From the NCBI GenBank assembly GCA_017515425.1, contig JAFWFU010000010.1, forward strand, positions 1 to 34,641: a stretch of 34,641 nucleotides of DNA, given 5' to 3'. Positions 7,764-15,487 of the stretch are shown piece after piece. The notes beneath the pieces are model-generated. The model did not search any database, was not told the origin of the DNA, and saw only the letters and a program-made list of their open reading frames with translations. A program made the translations under genes and the position numbers. Position 1 is the stretch's first letter. Each line of letters begins with the position of its first letter. The stretch comes from Mogibacterium sp. (GTDB lineage Bacteria > Bacillota > Clostridia > Peptostreptococcales > Anaerovoracaceae).

Positions 7764-8756
7764 CTATCTTCCGCTCACCTTATTCCCTCTTGAGGTGCCG
7801 GCTCTGACCTTGTTTTTATTATCGAAGGCGTCATAGGCTTTGATAATCCTCTTTACCAGCTCATGCCTGACCACGTCCACCTCGCTGAAATAATTAAACC
7901 GGATTCCTTCCACACCCTTGAGTATCCTCTGCGCCTCTTTCAGACCGGAGACCGTACCGCTCGGCAGATCCACCTGCGTAATATCTCCCGTAACCACCAC
8001 CTTCGAGTGAAAGCCCATGCGCGTGAGAAACATCTTCATCTGCTCGCGCGTGGTATTCTGCGCTTCATCAAGTATGATGAATGCGTTGTCGAGCGTGCGT
8101 CCTCTCATATATGCCAGGGGAACTACCTCAATAACACCTTTTTCTCTGAGCTTCGCCGCCGCGTCAATTCCAAGCACATCATAGAGCGCGTCATAGAGCG
8201 GTCTGAGGTATGGATCGACCTTTTCCTGCATATCTCCCGGCAGAAAACCGAGCCTCTCTCCCGCCTCTACCGCAGGTCTTGTCAGAATAATCCTCTCAAT
8301 CTCCTTATTCTTATAGGCGTTTATCGCCATAGCGCAGGCAAGATAGGTCTTTCCCGTTCCGGCAGGTCCGATTCCGAACACCATATCGGTCTTTCGGATA
8401 TTATCCACATATTCCTTCTGCGCCTGAGTCTTAGGTCTCAGAGGTCTACCCGTATGCGTATAGCAGACTATATCCCTTGATGTGGTCTTTTCATCGAAGG
8501 TCTTGCCGTCCGCTTCCATTTCAATCAGATAGTTCAGTCTCTGCGAATCGAGTTCAGGCTCGAGCGCCAATGCCTCTATAAGCCTTGCAATAATGCGCGC
8601 AGCAAGCTCAGGGTCTCTCCCCTTTATTGTCAGCTCCCCGTCTCTGAGGTTCATCTCCGTTCCCGTGAACCTCTCCACGGATCTTATATTTGCGTCATAA
8701 TTGCCAAAGAGACCTTGGACGTTTATTTCTTCGGGTATATTGAGCTTGTATTCCAT
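7764..8756 (-). CDS. phoH: PhoH family ATPase
   Basis: This cytosolic P-loop ATPase is a member of the PhoH/YbeZ family, linked with YbeY in RNA processing. A small KH-like domain occupies roughly residues 15-65. Walker A is GPAGTGKT at residues 130-137 and Walker B is FIILDEAQN near residue 228, with VTGDITQVDLP as the following motif. About 330 residues is usual. The ATG at 8756 is chosen over the adjacent TTG at 8759; AGAGGG precedes it. Its whole upstream spacer is an array of 17-bp repeats. Confidence 0.95.
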   Translation of the reverse strand: MEYKLNIPEEINVQGLFGNYDANIRSVERFTGTEMNLRDGELTIKGRDPELAARIIARLIEALALEPELDSQRLNYLIEMEADGKTFDEKTTSRDIVCYTHTGRPLRPKTQAQKEYVDNIRKTDMVFGIGPAGTGKTYLACAMAINAYKNKEIERIILTRPAVEAGERLGFLPGDMQEKVDPYLRPLYDALYDVLGIDAAAKLREKGVIEVVPLAYMRGRTLDNAFIILDEAQNTTREQMKMFLTRMGFHSKVVVTGDITQVDLPSGTVSGLKEAQRILKGVEGIRFNYFSEVDVVRHELVKRIIKAYDAFDNKNKVRAGTSRGNKVSGR

Positions 8757-8762
8757 CAATCC

Positions 8763-8880
8763 CTCTTTCGTTTTAATTACTCTTTTGTATTAGTGGCTCT
8801 TTTGTGTTAGCGATTTTTTGTATTGGACGCTCTTTCGTATTAGTGGCTCTTTTAAAATAGTCGTTCTTTCGACTTGATTT
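8763..8880. repeat. seven tandem ~17-bp units between yqeY and phoH
   Basis: The plus strand holds seven units beginning at 8763, 8780, 8797, 8814, 8830, 8847 and 8864, six of 17 bases and one of 16. The best pair is CTCTTTTGTATTAGTGG and CTCTTTCGTATTAGTGG. The array runs from the phoH ribosome site to one base from the yqeY stop, so it is the entire spacer. Confidence 0.85.
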
Positions 8881-8881
8881 C

Positions 8882-9340
8882 CTATTTCTTTCCCGAAAGG
8901 AAGTCCTTGACAGCCTTGTTTACAGCAGAGCCGTCGGCAGCGTCTTTTAGCTCCGCCATAACGCTCTTCATCAGGGTTCCCATATTCTGCATTCCCTCTG
9001 AAATTCCGAGCTTGTCCGCGATTTCACCTACCTTTGCCTTTATCTCTTCCTCGCCCATTTCCTCGGGGAGATATGATTGCAGGATTTCTATCTCCCTCTT
9101 ATATCCTTCCACCATATCATCTCTTCCCGCCTTGGCGAAGTCTGCGAGAGCGTCAACCCTCATCTTTACCTGCTTCTTGATAATCTTAAAGATGTCTGCG
9201 TCATCTTCGAGCTCGACCCTCTGGTCGACCTCGTACTGCTTAATCGCAGCCCTTACCATATTTACGGTCTCCTTCCTTACGGAGTCCGCCGCCTTCATGG
9301 CTTCCTTATAGTCTGTCATCAACTGTTCCTTGAGTCCCAT
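8882..9340 (-). CDS. GatB/YqeY domain protein
   Basis: This 152-residue protein matches the stand-alone YqeY family, related to the tail domain of the GatB amidotransferase subunit and thought to bind tRNA. Visible features are the N-terminal helix with MKAADSVRKETVNMVRAAIK, the middle LQSYLPEEMGEEEI, and the C-terminal MGTLMKSVMAELKDAADG, where GxLMKxV is the typical YqeY end motif. GGGAGGAG precedes the ATG at 9340. It follows rpsU, as in many Bacillota. It is separated from rpsU by a hairpin terminator and a 10-bp repeat array, so part of its expression depends on readthrough or a promoter not seen here. Confidence 0.93.
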   Translation of the reverse strand: MGLKEQLMTDYKEAMKAADSVRKETVNMVRAAIKQYEVDQRVELEDDADIFKIIKKQVKMRVDALADFAKAGRDDMVEGYKREIEILQSYLPEEMGEEEIKAKVGEIADKLGISEGMQNMGTLMKSVMAELKDAADGSAVNKAVKDFLSGKK

Positions 9341-9356
9341 ATCTTCTCCTCCCGTA

Positions 9357-9406
9357 TAGTCGTTCTTAGTGATCTCTAGTAATTCTTAGTAGTTCTTAGC
9401 AGTTTA
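9357..9406. repeat. five tandem 10-bp units upstream of yqeY
   Basis: The plus strand reads TAGTCGTTCT, TAGTGATCTC, TAGTAATTCT, TAGTAGTTCT and TAGCAGTTTA in an exact 10-base period. The array ends a few bases before the yqeY ribosome site. Confidence 0.75.
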
Positions 9407-9473
9407 TGTAAATCTGCATAAATTCTAAATACCTTCATATTTAATTATTATGATGAATATATCATCATATCAA

Positions 9474-9505
9474 GAAAAATGCGAACCGTATCACACAGTT
9501 CGCAT
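9474..9505 (-). terminator. rho-independent terminator after rpsU
   Basis: ATGCGAAC (9479-9486) and GTTCGCAT (9498-9505) form a perfect 8-bp stem with an 11-base loop. On the minus strand it is followed by TTTTTCTTG. It starts about 10 bases beyond the rpsU stop and would partly separate rpsU from yqeY. Confidence 0.8.
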
Positions 9506-9515
9506 AGGTCGTCTT

Positions 9516-9695
9516 TTAGTACTTGCGCGCTTTCTTGCGGGCAGCTTCAGACTTTTTCTTACGTCTAACGCTTGGTTTCTCGTAATGCTCTCTCTTGCGA
9601 AGCTCTGCCATGACGCCGTCGCGAGCACAAGATCTCTTAAATCTCTTAAGAGCGCTCTCCAAGCTCTCGTTTTCTCTGACGATTACCTGTGCCAT
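9516..9695 (-). CDS. rpsU: 30S ribosomal protein S21
   Basis: This 59-residue basic protein starts [20 protein letters not shown] and ends [11 protein letters not shown], with [16 protein letters not shown] in the middle. It is a full-length S21, a late-binding 30S subunit protein near the anti-Shine-Dalgarno region. The ATG at 9695 follows CAGGAGGTGAG, close to a perfect anti-16S match. A strong consensus promoter lies about 60 bases upstream and a hairpin terminator just downstream. The gene opens the rpsU-yqeY-phoH-ybeY-era-recO-glyS string. Confidence 0.97.
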   Translation of the reverse strand: MAQVIVRENESLESALKRFKRSCARDGVMAELRKREHYEKPSVRRKKKSEAARKKARKY

Positions 9696-9753
9696 ATTGT
9701 GTTCTCACCTCCTGACGTCATCTGTATTTTGCCGCCTTTGTCGCAGCGAACTG

Positions 9754-9782
9754 ATTTTACTACCGCAGAGAGGACTTGTCAA
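9754..9782 (-). promoter_or_regulatory. rpsU promoter
   Basis: On the minus strand TTGACA (9782-9777) is followed by exactly 17 bases and TAAAAT (9759-9754). This is among the best sigma-A matches in the window and fits a highly expressed ribosomal protein gene. Confidence 0.8.
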
Positions 9783-9820
9783 CACCACAGGCTAATTGCT
9801 TTCTATAGCTGCGCTTCCCG

Positions 9821-11284
9821 TCAGAATTGATTTTTAATCTCCTGCGTTATTCCTTCGCTCAGCATTTTCAATGCACCGCTGGCGGCATTTCCGGCGAGGG
9901 TACCGCCTACATGATTATTATTTGCATCGCTCATCATTGAATTGGAGAGCTTATATCTTGACCTCACAAACTCGTCACTACATCGCAAATCGCTGACTTC
10001 GGTTTTAGTCTCCTTCTCGTGATAATGTCTCGCCCCCTGGTTCCTATATCTGCTATACATGGCGAAGAAGAATATGAAGCCGGATAGGAGAAATGCCCAG
10101 GGCCACCATTCGTGCTCATTGGGGTCTAAAAGGTAAAAGCTTGTCAGCACTGTCGCCAAAAGCCCGAGGAGCTCCACAAACGCCGAGACTATCCAAAGCC
10201 TTGGCATATGTATCGGAACGCTTCCCATGGTCTCATTCGTCCTCGCATTGACTGCCACATAGTGAAGGAGACTTTTGCCGCCTTTTTTCTGATGATAGCT
10301 ATACAGCCATACGGGCAGATATGCCGCCATCCATTTTTGTCCTTTTATTTCGACCCTCTCGTTATCCCAGCGGACGCCCCTGTCGTAAAAATCCAATGTA
10401 TCATTAGCCGCATATCTGGCTATATCCTTGGTCTGCTCCCCCACAATTCCTTTTAATCCGTCGACATTGACGTCTCTCTTCTCGGAAGTGAAGCCCTTGA
10501 GATAATTGGAATCCCATTTTACGCAGTTCTCCGTGTCGAAGGGCATTATTGAATTGACGATATTAGTGGTTTTCTCCCTGCTGTTTACGTCAAGCTTATC
10601 CTTGCTGGACTCTATTGTGAGTCCGCTGACCGTCATGTCAAAGCTGCGTGAGACATCATATAAATCAGCGTCGTAATATGTATTCCTATCGTCTCCTTCT
10701 TTGACGGTATAGCGCCTGGTCTCGTGCTCTCCCTGTCCGCTAAACTCAGCGTGAGTATTGGCGTCCACCACCATATATGGGAAATAAACGCCCATTACAT
10801 TCTCTGTGGTAAACTCTCTTTTGAACCTAGGGTGAGCGAAGAACTTGCGGCTGCCGACAAATTTTTCAATGGAGCTTCGCGCCTCATCTCTGCCGAGCTT
10901 AAACGGCAGAACCGCATCAGGCACGGCGCCGTTCGGCACCTGAGAATTTATCGAAAGCGTATTTCTGCACCAATGACATCTCGCCTGAGTTGAATTATTC
11001 GTATCTATTACGACTTCCGCGCCGCAGCTGCCGCATTTGAGTGTTATGATATCCTCGGCGTCAGCCTTAATATCAACAGCACCTGAGCCTATATACTGCC
11101 CCTCGAGGCTCGCTATGTCGCGACCCTCCTCCGCAATATCAGGCTCAAATTCGTGTCTGCAAAAATTACATCTCAGCTTTCCGATTTCAGTGTTATATGA
11201 AATATCTGTCGCGCCGCATTTAGGACATTTGCTCTGTCCGTTTACAGCCCCTGCGTCAGTCCTTATAACCTTGTTGTCGTCCAT
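9821..11284 (-). CDS. double zinc-ribbon membrane protein (YdjG-like)
   Basis: Two zinc ribbons open this 487-residue protein: CPKC/CNFC at Cys 20, 23, 39, 42 and CGSC/CHWC at Cys 84, 87, 103, 106. A long soluble region follows, then two membrane helices at about 364-387 and 394-411, and a soluble tail with a Gly/Ala-rich segment. The enzyme activity, if any, is unknown. The gene begins two bases after the SPFH gene stop, so the two are coupled. In B. subtilis a zinc-ribbon membrane protein (YdjG) and an SPFH protein (YdjI) work with a PspA homologue at the envelope; no pspA gene is in this window. The assignment to that pair is by architecture and adjacency. Confidence 0.8.
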   Translation of the reverse strand: MDDNKVIRTDAGAVNGQSKCPKCGATDISYNTEIGKLRCNFCRHEFEPDIAEEGRDIASLEGQYIGSGAVDIKADAEDIITLKCGSCGAEVVIDTNNSTQARCHWCRNTLSINSQVPNGAVPDAVLPFKLGRDEARSSIEKFVGSRKFFAHPRFKREFTTENVMGVYFPYMVVDANTHAEFSGQGEHETRRYTVKEGDDRNTYYDADLYDVSRSFDMTVSGLTIESSKDKLDVNSREKTTNIVNSIMPFDTENCVKWDSNYLKGFTSEKRDVNVDGLKGIVGEQTKDIARYAANDTLDFYDRGVRWDNERVEIKGQKWMAAYLPVWLYSYHQKKGGKSLLHYVAVNARTNETMGSVPIHMPRLWIVSAFVELLGLLATVLTSFYLLDPNEHEWWPWAFLLSGFIFFFAMYSRYRNQGARHYHEKETKTEVSDLRCSDEFVRSRYKLSNSMMSDANNNHVGGTLAGNAASGALKMLSEGITQEIKNQF

Positions 11285-11286
11285 TA

Positions 11287-12477
11287 TTAAATCCCCAAAA
11301 CCTTAGCCTTTGCTGCGTCAAACTCCTCCTGAGAAATCGCTCCCATATCTAGGAGCTGTTTCAGCTTAGCCAGGCGTTCATATGGATCTTCCTCGGCTGC
11401 CTGCGGCTGCTGAACGGGCTGCTGCACAGGTTGCTGCACCTGCGGCGATGTTGGCTGCTGGTAAGCAGCCATCGCTGCGCCCGCAGCGTTCATGCCAAGC
11501 CCCATGAATGCCATGCCATCGCCGCCGCCATTCTCTCCGGCTGCCTGCATTCCTCTTGCCGCCGACTGCTGCATGAAGGAATTGCCTCTTGCGCCCATGA
11601 GAGCATCCGCCTTCTTGACGTCGCTGAGAAGAGCCTTGGTGTCCTCGTCATATTCAATGGCAGCGATAGCCACCTTGACGATTTCAATTCCTCTGTCGCT
11701 CTTCCACCTATAGCTCTCTTCAACTGCTGCCGAAAGAGAAGCCGCAAAGCCTATCTGATCGCTCTGGAGCTTGGTTATGCGATTGCCCTTGTCAGGGTCA
11801 TTTGTATAAAGTGAAAATGCTGTCGAGAGGCTTCCGACCAGCTCCGTGAATAGCTGTTCGCAGGCGGAATTATCAATATCCGCAAAGTCGAAAGGCTCTG
11901 AGCCCGGTCTTAAATACTGAACAGGCACGAAGTTTTTAACGAAGAGCAGCGGATCGACAATCTTGATTGAATACGTTCCTCTTGTAATAGCGCCAACCTG
12001 TGAATTCAAATACGCATCGTCCCAATATACCTCGGACTGAGTCCCAAATCTATTGCCCGGAATTTCCTTCAGATTGACATAGAATACAGCCTGCTCTGTC
12101 GCGGGAATTCCGCCGAATTTAAATCTCTCCCAGGACTTTGAAACGGTGGTCTCAAAATCATCTCCCGCAAAGAATGAGCCGGAGGCAGGATCGTCCGATA
12201 CGAATGTATATCCGCCGGGCTCTGAAATATATCCCGTAATGCCGCCGTCCTGCATGGTGATAAGTGCCGTGCCCTCGGGAACTACTATCTTGCTGCCATT
12301 GGTGATTATGCCCTCCGAAGCTCTGATATTCGAACCCCTTCCTGCGTCTCTTCCTTTATTCACGCCGGCAAAAACCGCAGCAGTCGGGGAAACTCCCTCC
12401 GCCGGAACGATAAATTCCTTCCACTGATCCGCAAGAGTGCCGGTGACTGCGCCTGCAAATGCTCTGATAAAACCCAT
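11287..12477 (-). CDS. SPFH/band-7-like protein with C-terminal SHOCT motif (YdjI-like)
   Basis: This 396-residue protein has an SPFH-type core at about residues 20-290, with FIVPAEGV near the start, VFYVNLKEIPGNRFGT in the middle and GIEIVKVAIAAI before the coiled region. A Gly/Ala/Met-rich stretch and a Gln/Pro linker (QQPVQQPVQQPQ) lead to a SHOCT-like end, YERLAKLKQLLDMGAISQEE. There is no signal peptide or membrane helix, so it probably attaches peripherally to the membrane through a partner, most likely the zinc-ribbon protein encoded next. AAAGGAGGAAAG gives a strong start at 12477. Annotated relatives are often called virion core protein; B. subtilis YdjI is the best-known. Confidence 0.85.
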   Translation of the reverse strand: MGFIRAFAGAVTGTLADQWKEFIVPAEGVSPTAAVFAGVNKGRDAGRGSNIRASEGIITNGSKIVVPEGTALITMQDGGITGYISEPGGYTFVSDDPASGSFFAGDDFETTVSKSWERFKFGGIPATEQAVFYVNLKEIPGNRFGTQSEVYWDDAYLNSQVGAITRGTYSIKIVDPLLFVKNFVPVQYLRPGSEPFDFADIDNSACEQLFTELVGSLSTAFSLYTNDPDKGNRITKLQSDQIGFAASLSAAVEESYRWKSDRGIEIVKVAIAAIEYDEDTKALLSDVKKADALMGARGNSFMQQSAARGMQAAGENGGGDGMAFMGLGMNAAGAAMAAYQQPTSPQVQQPVQQPVQQPQAAEEDPYERLAKLKQLLDMGAISQEEFDAAKAKVLGI

Positions 12478-12491
12478 ATCTTTCCTCCTTT

Positions 12492-12543
12492 AATCTTTTA
12501 GTTCAAACAATCTTTTAATTCAAAATATCCTTTAATCCAAAAA
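12492..12543. repeat. three tandem 17-18-bp units upstream of the SPFH gene
   Basis: The plus strand shows AATCTTTTAGTTCAAAC, AATCTTTTAATTCAAAAT and ATCCTTTAATCCAAAAA in succession. The first unit adjoins the ribosome site of the gene starting at 12477. The sequence is unrelated to the other arrays. Confidence 0.6.
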
Positions 12544-12647
12544 AAGTGACACGCGTCAAAATCCCTAAGATTTGTTTCTTCTTACATATCTATCTCTTCT
12601 AATTCATTTCTTAATTTATTGCCTCTAACCTATTTGTTTACTCTAAC

Positions 12648-13394
12648 CTAGATTGCGTCCCAATTTATAATGCTCATATCGAATACCGGACCCTCGTCGC
12701 TGCAATTCTTGCGTCCCTCTCTCGTCTCTATGAAGCAATCATCATAGTCTTCCGAATGCATTAAAACCGTGCTGCCAAGGCTGACCTGTCCTTCCTTAAC
12801 CTTAGCGGCAAGCTTTTTGAGCATATCCAGCGTGCCTCCGGCAAAGACATAGTCCGAATCCTTGACTATATCCTCCGCATGTCCTTCCCTGCCGTTGCTG
12901 CCGTCGAGGGTAACTATCTCTATTTCATTTACCAAATCCTTGAATGATTCGAGCAGATAAATATCTTTCTTGCTCGGATATTCAAGTATGGTCTTGCATT
13001 TCTTTCCTCTCATAAGAAGGGATCTGGCAAGTCCGACCATCTCGGGTATGCCGAGCCCGTTCGCTACTATACATACCTCCTGCGGTGCATCCTGGGAATT
13101 AAACCCCCTTCCCAGACCGCCGTTTATGAATACCTCATCTCCAGGGCTTAGCTCGGAGAGATCCCTGCTTATATCATCATCCGCCGGAAATACTATCGTG
13201 AATCTATTGCTGTCGAATTCGCAGACCTGATAGGGCTTTCGCCTGCCGTTCGCCTCTATAATCGCATATTGCCCCGGTCTTTTAAATCCACTCTCGCCGG
13301 CGTTGAAGGTCATTTTGAAAATGTTGTTTACAAGGTTCTCCTTGTTCTCAATCTTACATGTTTTCTTCATTTTTACAGATACGACGCTCTCCAT
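12648..13394 (-). CDS. PyrK-like FAD/NAD-binding reductase with incomplete Fe-S site
   Basis: The fold is that of the ferredoxin-reductase family: a FAD-binding barrel with KRPGQYAIIEANGRRKPYQV at about residues 38-57 and a nucleotide-binding half with VCIVANGLGIPEMVGLARSL. The end (CFIETREGRKNCSDEGPVFD) aligns with the C-terminus of PyrK, where four cysteines bind a [2Fe-2S] cluster. Here only two remain; the first two family positions are occupied by other residues (SEDYDDC). The protein may still transfer electrons through FAD alone. No pyrD or gltA partner is adjacent, unlike PyrK or sulfide dehydrogenase subunits. The start is uncertain: the ATG at 13394 has only AAAAAGAA ahead of it. 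Confidence 0.7.
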   Translation of the reverse strand: MESVVSVKMKKTCKIENKENLVNNIFKMTFNAGESGFKRPGQYAIIEANGRRKPYQVCEFDSNRFTIVFPADDDISRDLSELSPGDEVFINGGLGRGFNSQDAPQEVCIVANGLGIPEMVGLARSLLMRGKKCKTILEYPSKKDIYLLESFKDLVNEIEIVTLDGSNGREGHAEDIVKDSDYVFAGGTLDMLKKLAAKVKEGQVSLGSTVLMHSEDYDDCFIETREGRKNCSDEGPVFDMSIINWDAI

Positions 13395-13587
13395 TTCTTT
13401 TTATGGAAAGATTTTATCATAGAATTTGTGCATATTTTTGTACATTTCATGTTTTTTCTGATTTCGCCGCAACCTGCCGCATTCCGAGCCAGCCGTGTCT
13501 TGCACTCCGAGTTCCGTTTAGTTTGCTTTCCGCACCCTCTGCAACCTGCTCTCCGATGTCACTGTGATTGGAATTGTTTTGACCTTT

Positions 13588-14769
13588 TTACCCTTGCAGC
13601 TTGGGGATAATTATCTTGAAAATCGCCCCGGACGTTTCGCTAGAAGGTAGCAGTTTAATATCTCCACCATGGGCTTTTACAATCATTCTCGCTATGGAAA
13701 GCCCAAGCCCCGAACCCTCATCTCCCGGTCTGTATTCGCTGCCGGTCACCATGGGCTCAAAGACAGTCTCTCCGATATTCTGCGGAATTCCCTTGCCGCT
13801 GTCCCTGACTGTGATAATTATATCCTCTTCGCCCTCGTTTATCCTCACATATATCTTAACCCCACGCTCATTATGCTTCACGGAATTATTGACTATATTG
13901 TCGAATACCCTCTGCATTTGGTATGCGTCAAAGCTGCATATAATCTGCTTATCGGGGATATTCACCACCAGCTCGCAGCCCGCTATGTCGAGCTCCTCGT
14001 ATTTGGCAGCCAGATACTCCCTCACGAATTCGCAGATGTCGGAGTCCTTTAGATTAGGCGCAAAGCTCGGATGTTCGAGCCTCGAATACTCATAGAGCAT
14101 ATTGATAAGCTCCGACAGGCTCTCAGCTTTAGCCTCTATCGCCTTGATATACCTTGCGGCGTCTCCATTCGTCACCAGCCCGTCATTTATGGCGGCTGAA
14201 TAGCCCTTTATAACGGTAATTGGCGTTCTGAGATCATGGGAAATCCCCGCAAATATCCTTCTTCGCTCTTCCTCGGCAGCCTCCCTCTTTCGATTGCTGT
14301 CCCTCAGCCTCTCCGTCATATTGATGAAGTTCCAAGTTATCTCGTCAAGCTCCTTGAGCCTCGTGGTCGGAATCTCCACTTCCTTTCCCGTCAGAGTGAA
14401 GTCGCTAATCCCTTTGTTCAGCGCTTCCAAGGGAATGAAAATGTGCCTTTTTATCCTTCTCGCAAAGAAAAGCACTATCAGAATAAAGACAACTCCCACT
14501 ATGGTCCATGTAATCCTGTCTATATAGTCAATGGTCTTATATACCTCGCTAGGCCACATTTCCTGTTCGAGTATTCCGCTGCCAAACTTCTCTTCCAGCA
14601 GCCTGTTCTCCACATAATAGCTTCCCCAGGAAATGCCCGTGAGCATTATTATCGTAGCCAAAACCATCTCCACGAAGCTGCGGAGAATGAAGAAATACAT
14701 GCTTATGCCGCTTACCTTCTTGCTTCTTTTCACATCTACAGCCTTATTTCTTTTCAAATCTATAACCAA
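13588..14769 (-). CDS. sensor histidine kinase of the efflux operon
   Basis: This is a membrane sensor kinase with helices at about residues 28-50 and 86-104 around a short 35-residue extracellular loop. A HAMP-like linker follows, then the H box GISHDLRTPITVIKGY with the phospho-accepting His at 178, N box FDNIVNNSVKHN, G1 DSGKGI and G2 GSGLGLSIARM. The small external loop is typical of kinases that sense within the membrane or through an ABC permease. The 393-residue frame begins at TTG 14769, which overlaps the regulator gene by 26 bases; a GTG at 14733 preceded by AAGG is an equally plausible start. It is the last gene of the adaptor-ATPase-permease-regulator-kinase run. Confidence 0.93.
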   Translation of the reverse strand: MVIDLKRNKAVDVKRSKKVSGISMYFFILRSFVEMVLATIIMLTGISWGSYYVENRLLEEKFGSGILEQEMWPSEVYKTIDYIDRITWTIVGVVFILIVLFFARRIKRHIFIPLEALNKGISDFTLTGKEVEIPTTRLKELDEITWNFINMTERLRDSNRKREAAEEERRRIFAGISHDLRTPITVIKGYSAAINDGLVTNGDAARYIKAIEAKAESLSELINMLYEYSRLEHPSFAPNLKDSDICEFVREYLAAKYEELDIAGCELVVNIPDKQIICSFDAYQMQRVFDNIVNNSVKHNERGVKIYVRINEGEEDIIITVRDSGKGIPQNIGETVFEPMVTGSEYRPGDEGSGLGLSIARMIVKAHGGDIKLLPSSETSGAIFKIIIPKLQG

Positions 14770-15454
14770 GCCCTCTGACTGTTTTAAGGTATTCCGGCTG
14801 CCTCGGATTATCCTCTATCTTCTCGCGCAAATTCGATATATGCACCATGATTGAATGATCGTCATAGTCCTTGCAATATACGTCGTCCCCGTTCAGCCTC
14901 TCAAATATCTGCGCACGCGTGAAAACCCTTCCCGGATTTTTCATCAGCATGGATAAAATCATAAATTCGGTCAGGGTAAGTTGCAGCTCTTCTCCTCTTT
15001 TTCTGACACGAAACATCTCCGGCTCTATCTCGAGCTCTCCCGATTTGATATGCATTTCGGGAATATCCTCTGTTGTCGTCATTTGAGAAAAATTCTGTCT
15101 CCTGAATCCCGCGCGCACCCTCGCAACTATCTCGAGCGGGTTAAACGGCTTGGTCACATAGTCGTCTGCGCCTATGTCGAGCCCCATGATTTTGTCGCTA
15201 TCAGAATCCATTGCCGAGAGCACGATAATAGGCATATCCATGCTCAGCCTCAGCTTTCGTATAAGCTCAAAGCCGTTCATCTCGGGCATCATCACATCTA
15301 TGATTGCGAGTCCGAAGTCCTCCTTCATGGCGAGCTCGTATGCTAGCCTTCCGTTCTCCGCAGAGGCGACCTCAAAGCCCGCATTTTCAAGATAGAGACG
15401 CAGAAGCTCCACTATGTCTTTATCGTCTTCGGCAATTAGTATTTTGTTTACCAT
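14744..15454 (-). CDS. OmpR/PhoB-family response regulator of the efflux operon
   Basis: The receiver domain has acidic residues EDD at 9-11, the phospho-accepting Asp 53 in IIDVMMPEMNG, and Lys 102 in VTKPFNP. The C-terminal winged-helix domain includes LTLTEFMILSMLMKNPGRVFT and ends with the RGLGYRF signature. The 236-residue length is standard. GGAGAAAAG precedes the ATG at 15454. It lies 33 bases after the permease gene and overlaps the kinase gene. Three hexamers with an 11-bp period at 19030-19057, in front of the adaptor gene, are a likely binding site for this regulator, which would make the operon autoregulated. Confidence 0.95.
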   Translation of the reverse strand: MVNKILIAEDDKDIVELLRLYLENAGFEVASAENGRLAYELAMKEDFGLAIIDVMMPEMNGFELIRKLRLSMDMPIIVLSAMDSDSDKIMGLDIGADDYVTKPFNPLEIVARVRAGFRRQNFSQMTTTEDIPEMHIKSGELEIEPEMFRVRKRGEELQLTLTEFMILSMLMKNPGRVFTRAQIFERLNGDDVYCKDYDDHSIMVHISNLREKIEDNPRQPEYLKTVRGLGYRFEKK

Positions 15455-15487
15455 ATACTTTTCTCCGTAAATCCGTTCGCCACGGCT

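Noticed and set aside
12544-12562. Short TGAC-GCGT-GTCA hairpin with a T-run after the PyrK-like gene
   Set aside because: The stem has only four base pairs, too weak to call a terminator with confidence.
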